Translations under genes and position numbers: made by a program | Notes under the pieces: generated by a model | The model's input: the letters and a program-made list of their open reading frames with translations, nothing else | Database searches by the model: none | Told to the model about the DNA's origin: nothing | In this document: positions 6,876-8,782 of the stretch, one piece after another | How positions within the stretch are numbered: the first letter of the stretch is position 1 | Layout of the letters: each line of letters begins with the position of its first letter | Assembly (NCBI RefSeq): GCF_044372965.1 | Contig: NZ_JBILQX010000151.1 | Location: 1 to 8,782, forward strand | Source: Elstera sp044372965 | GTDB lineage: Bacteria; Pseudomonadota; Alphaproteobacteria; Elsterales; Elsteraceae | Reading direction: 5' to 3' | DNA length: 8,782 bases

Positions 6876-7325
6876 ACGGTAAACCACAATCGACGTGGCA
6901 TAGGCCGACCACAGCGCCACGAGACCCAAAAGGGCCGCCGCGCGCCGGTCGTGGGGGCGTGCCAGAAGGGCCGCCGTCGCCGCCAGAAGCACCGTACCAA
7001 TGTTCCCAGCAAACCCCGCCCAAACACTATCGGTCGCCAAAGCGTAGAAGGTATAGGCGAGGCAGTCGAATGCCAGCAGCCGCCCCACAAGGCGCGCCCG
7101 CCCCGCGCCCGGCAACCGGGCCGACAGCAGAACATCCGCCGCGCCCATGCCCGCGAATAGCAGCGTCCAAATCGCGCCAATCACCCAGCCGGGCGGCGCG
7201 AACCAGGGTGGGGTCGCCTGCCGGGTCACGCCGGTATCGTTCCAGCCCAGGCTGAAAATCAGCCCGTTTAAAATCAGCGCGACGGCAACATAACCGGACG
7301 CGCGCAGGAAGATCTGCCGTTTCAT
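6855..7325 (-). CDS. TspO/MBR-family membrane protein (tryptophan-rich sensory protein)
   Basis: The best family match is TspO/MBR, small five-helix membrane proteins that bind tetrapyrroles or sterols; in Rhodobacter TspO modulates photosynthesis gene expression. The 156-residue length fits. The diagnostic TM1-TM2 loop and TM2 are clear: PPWFAPPGWVIGAIWTLLFA (39-58) followed by GMGAA matches the family pattern P-x-W-x-P-P-x-W-x-F-x-x-V-W-T-x-L-Y-x-x-M-G-x-A. Five hydrophobic segments can be placed at about 8-28, 46-68, 82-97, 101-122 and 127-150. The second half is divergent: the usual LNxxWS of TM3 reads FDCLAYTFYA, and the usual FATYLN of TM5 reads YATSIVV. Six tryptophans remain. Function may therefore differ from classical TspO. 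The ATG at 7325 has a good ribosome site. The 3' end overlaps the convergent membrane-protein gene by 21 bases. Confidence 0.72.
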   Translation of the reverse strand: MKRQIFLRASGYVAVALILNGLIFSLGWNDTGVTRQATPPWFAPPGWVIGAIWTLLFAGMGAADVLLSARLPGAGRARLVGRLLAFDCLAYTFYALATDSVWAGFAGNIGTVLLAATAALLARPHDRRAAALLGLVALWSAYATSIVVYRLAGAGQ

Positions 7326-7331
7326 CGCTTT

Positions 7332-7336
7332 TCCTT
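7332..7336 (-). promoter_or_regulatory. Ribosome binding site of the tspO-like gene
   Basis: On the minus strand AAGGA ends six bases before the ATG at 7325, a good Shine-Dalgarno that fixes this start. The 70-base divergent gap between this gene and the DUF486 gene (7326-7395) must hold both promoters, but no clear -35/-10 pair was found there. Confidence 0.6.
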
Positions 7337-7395
7337 ATCGGGTAGCGGGGCTATGGCTAAGCGCCTGATCCCATCGCCCCCGTCGAGTTCTATCC

Positions 7396-7737
7396 ATGTA
7401 TACCGCTTTTTGGACGATTGCCCTGCTGGTTGGCTCCAACCTGTTCATGACCTTCGCCTGGTACGGGCATTTGAAGTACCGCGACACGGCCCTGTGGCAA
7501 GTGATTCTGATAAGCTGGGGCATCGCTTTTTTCGAATATTGCCTGCAAGTCCCCGCCAACCGCATCGGCTATGGGGTTTTCACCGCGCCGCAGTTAAAGA
7601 TTATCCAGGAGGTCATCACCCTCGTGATCTTCGCCGGGTTTTCGGTGTTCTACTTAGGCGACCAGTTGCGCTGGAACCACGCGGCGGCGGCGCTCTGTTT
7701 GGTCGGCGCGGTCTATTTCGTGTTTTTGAAGGTCTAG
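7396..7737 (+). CDS. DUF486 / DMT-family small membrane protein
   Basis: The 113-residue protein matches the DUF486 family (DMT superfamily, related to EamA and small multidrug resistance proteins). Four membrane helices are visible at about 3-22, 33-52, 69-88 and 94-112, filling nearly the whole chain. Family landmarks are FMTFAWYGHLKY (18-29), SWGIAFFEYCLQVPANRIGY (40-59) and QLKIIQE (66-72). The mid-membrane acidic residues E47 and E72 are notable in so hydrophobic a protein and could carry protons, as the glutamate of small multidrug transporters does; that is inference. No substrate is known for the family, to my knowledge. The ATG at 7396 gives the full family N-terminus, though its Shine-Dalgarno is weak. 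Its stop lies in the CTAG palindrome shared with the convergent hpnE. Confidence 0.88.
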   Translation: MYTAFWTIALLVGSNLFMTFAWYGHLKYRDTALWQVILISWGIAFFEYCLQVPANRIGYGVFTAPQLKIIQEVITLVIFAGFSVFYLGDQLRWNHAAAALCLVGAVYFVFLKV

Positions 7738-8782
7738 AACCAGCTTTCCGCCGCCTTGATGCCGGAGCGGATCGCCCCTTCGAGCGTTGCGGGCAGGCCC
7801 GTATCGGTCCAATCGCCCGCAAGACGCAGATTGACGAGGCCGCCCGCCCGCGTTTTCGGGCGTAAAGCGACCTGGTTGGGCGTGGCGGCGAAGGTGGCGC
7901 GTTTTTCCCAAATCAGCGTCAGGTCTTTGGGCGCGCAACCGTAAAGACGCATCAGATCGGTCTGGAGGGCGGCGCTGAGTTTTTCCTCCGGCCACGCGCG
8001 AAACCCATCGGCGGCGCTGATGGTGATGGCCACCCGCGCGCCCCGGCGCAAAAACCATTCGCCGGTGCCATCGATGAGCCCAAGAAGCTCCGGCGTTTCG
8101 CTAAGGTCAGGCGGCACCGGCAGCACGGCATGGGCGTTGAGAATCGCGCGGGTTTCGGTCGGCACGATGAGGTCGGGCAGGAGCCGTTGGGCGGCAGACG
8201 GCGGCACCGCGAGGATGACGCGGCTGCGCGGCGTGATGGGGATAATCTCGCCATTACCTACATGCAGCGCCGTTAAACGGTCTTCGACGCGATGAAACCC
8301 GCGCACCGGCGTGGTGAAACGCAACCGCGCGCCTTTCGCCGTTAGATAGGCGAGCGCCGGTTCGATCAGGCTGGCGCTAAGGCTCTGCCGCGCCACCATC
8401 GGGCAGGCTGCCGCCGCGCCGCGCAGCAAACCTTGCCGCAAGACGGCGCTCAGCAAACGCGCGTCGCCTTCCGCCGGATCACAGTTGAGAATTGAGCGCG
8501 TTAAGGGGGTCCAGAACCAACGCCCTGTTGGGCCTAAGAGATCGAGTCTTTCGGCAACGGTGCCGCCACGCATCAGATTCCCCGCCGCCAGCAGCGCGCC
8601 GCGCGTGAGGGGTTTTGGCGGGTTGACCAGCAGACCAGGGCCGAGCGGCACGGTCAGCCGATCCTCCCCACCGATAAGCGTCAGCGCCCCCGGTGTCGGC
8701 CCCGGTGCCGCGAATTGGTCCTGCGCGCCGATGCGGGCGAGATAGGCTTGAACGGCCCGGTTGCCGCGCAGAATAAGATGGG
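7734..8782 (-). CDS. hpnE: Hydroxysqualene dehydroxylase HpnE (FAD-dependent), 5' end outside window
   Basis: The frame is open to the window edge, so the gene is partial. 348 residues are present, and the N-terminal dinucleotide-binding part with the first GxGxxG motif (roughly 70-80 residues in this family) lies beyond position 8782. HpnE is the third enzyme of the HpnCDE route, reducing hydroxysqualene to squalene for hopanoid synthesis. Evidence is the C-terminal FAD-contact motif LRLAGDWTDTGLPATLE followed by GAIRSG, typical of the squalene/phytoene desaturase-like amine oxidoreductases. The first visible residues, HLILRGNRAVQAYLARIGAQ, also resemble the HLLL-x-x-Y-x-x-x-x-x-x-L-x-x-IG segment of HpnE. 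A carotenoid desaturase is the main alternative. It is the last gene of its leftward transcript; its stop overlaps the DUF486 stop by four bases. hpnC and hpnD would be expected just outside the window. Confidence 0.85.
   Translation of the reverse strand, partial: HLILRGNRAVQAYLARIGAQDQFAAPGPTPGALTLIGGEDRLTVPLGPGLLVNPPKPLTRGALLAAGNLMRGGTVAERLDLLGPTGRWFWTPLTRSILNCDPAEGDARLLSAVLRQGLLRGAAAACPMVARQSLSASLIEPALAYLTAKGARLRFTTPVRGFHRVEDRLTALHVGNGEIIPITPRSRVILAVPPSAAQRLLPDLIVPTETRAILNAHAVLPVPPDLSETPELLGLIDGTGEWFLRRGARVAITISAADGFRAWPEEKLSAALQTDLMRLYGCAPKDLTLIWEKRATFAATPNQVALRPKTRAGGLVNLRLAGDWTDTGLPATLEGAIRSGIKAAESWF

Noticed and set aside
6578..7255. 225-codon plus-strand open frame spanning the membrane-protein/tspO junction
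   Set aside because: It overlaps two better-supported genes in other frames and has Pro/Arg-rich, repetitive composition typical of shadow frames.
7353..7865. 170-codon plus-strand frame across DUF486 and the end of hpnE
   Set aside because: The DUF486 frame has clear family motifs in the same interval. This frame is Arg/Pro-rich and runs through two real genes.
8649..8651. GTG on the minus strand as the hpnE start
   Set aside because: The frame stays open upstream to the window edge and encodes a family-like HLILRG segment, so the true start is outside the window.

Overview
The window is a GC-rich, gene-dense piece of a bacterial chromosome, most likely from an alphaproteobacterium and probably Rhodospirillales-like. 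The grounds are the alphaproteobacterial style of YidC (long proline-rich periplasmic linker, conserved C-terminal insertase core), the order yidC-engB-argB-dapD-dapE, and a hopanoid-pathway gene (hpnE) at the right edge. No tRNA, rRNA, CRISPR array, transposase or insertion sequence was recognised.

Left part (1-2386, + strand): yidC encodes the inner-membrane insertase. It runs directly into engB, a ribosome-assembly GTPase, with the yidC stop overlapping a GTG start for engB. Middle left (2383-3374): a SAM-dependent methyltransferase on the minus strand meets engB tail to tail, and its own AT-rich promoter lies just upstream. Two sampled sequence rows in this gene are about 40-43% GC by hand count, against about 63% in a row of argB. 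It looks like an acquired gene placed inside an otherwise co-directional + strand block. Middle (3375-6875, + strand): argB (arginine biosynthesis), dapD and dapE (succinylase branch of the diaminopimelate/lysine pathway) and a small unrecognised membrane protein form a tight run with gaps of 23, 5 and -1 bases, probably one operon. DapD and DapE act two steps apart (DapC lies between) and supply meso-diaminopimelate for peptidoglycan and lysine.

Right part (6855-8782): a TspO/MBR-family membrane protein (minus), a DUF486 small four-helix membrane protein (plus), and the C-terminal 348 residues of the hydroxysqualene dehydroxylase HpnE (minus, continuing past the window edge).

The most striking structural feature is that all three convergent gene pairs overlap at their 3' ends. 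Two of them share a 4-base palindrome made of both stop codons (TTAA and CTAG), and the third overlaps by 21 bases, so no intergenic space is left for ordinary terminators. No clearly new multi-gene system was seen. The best candidates for follow-up are the methyltransferase island, the dapE-coupled membrane protein, and the divergent TspO beside HpnE.
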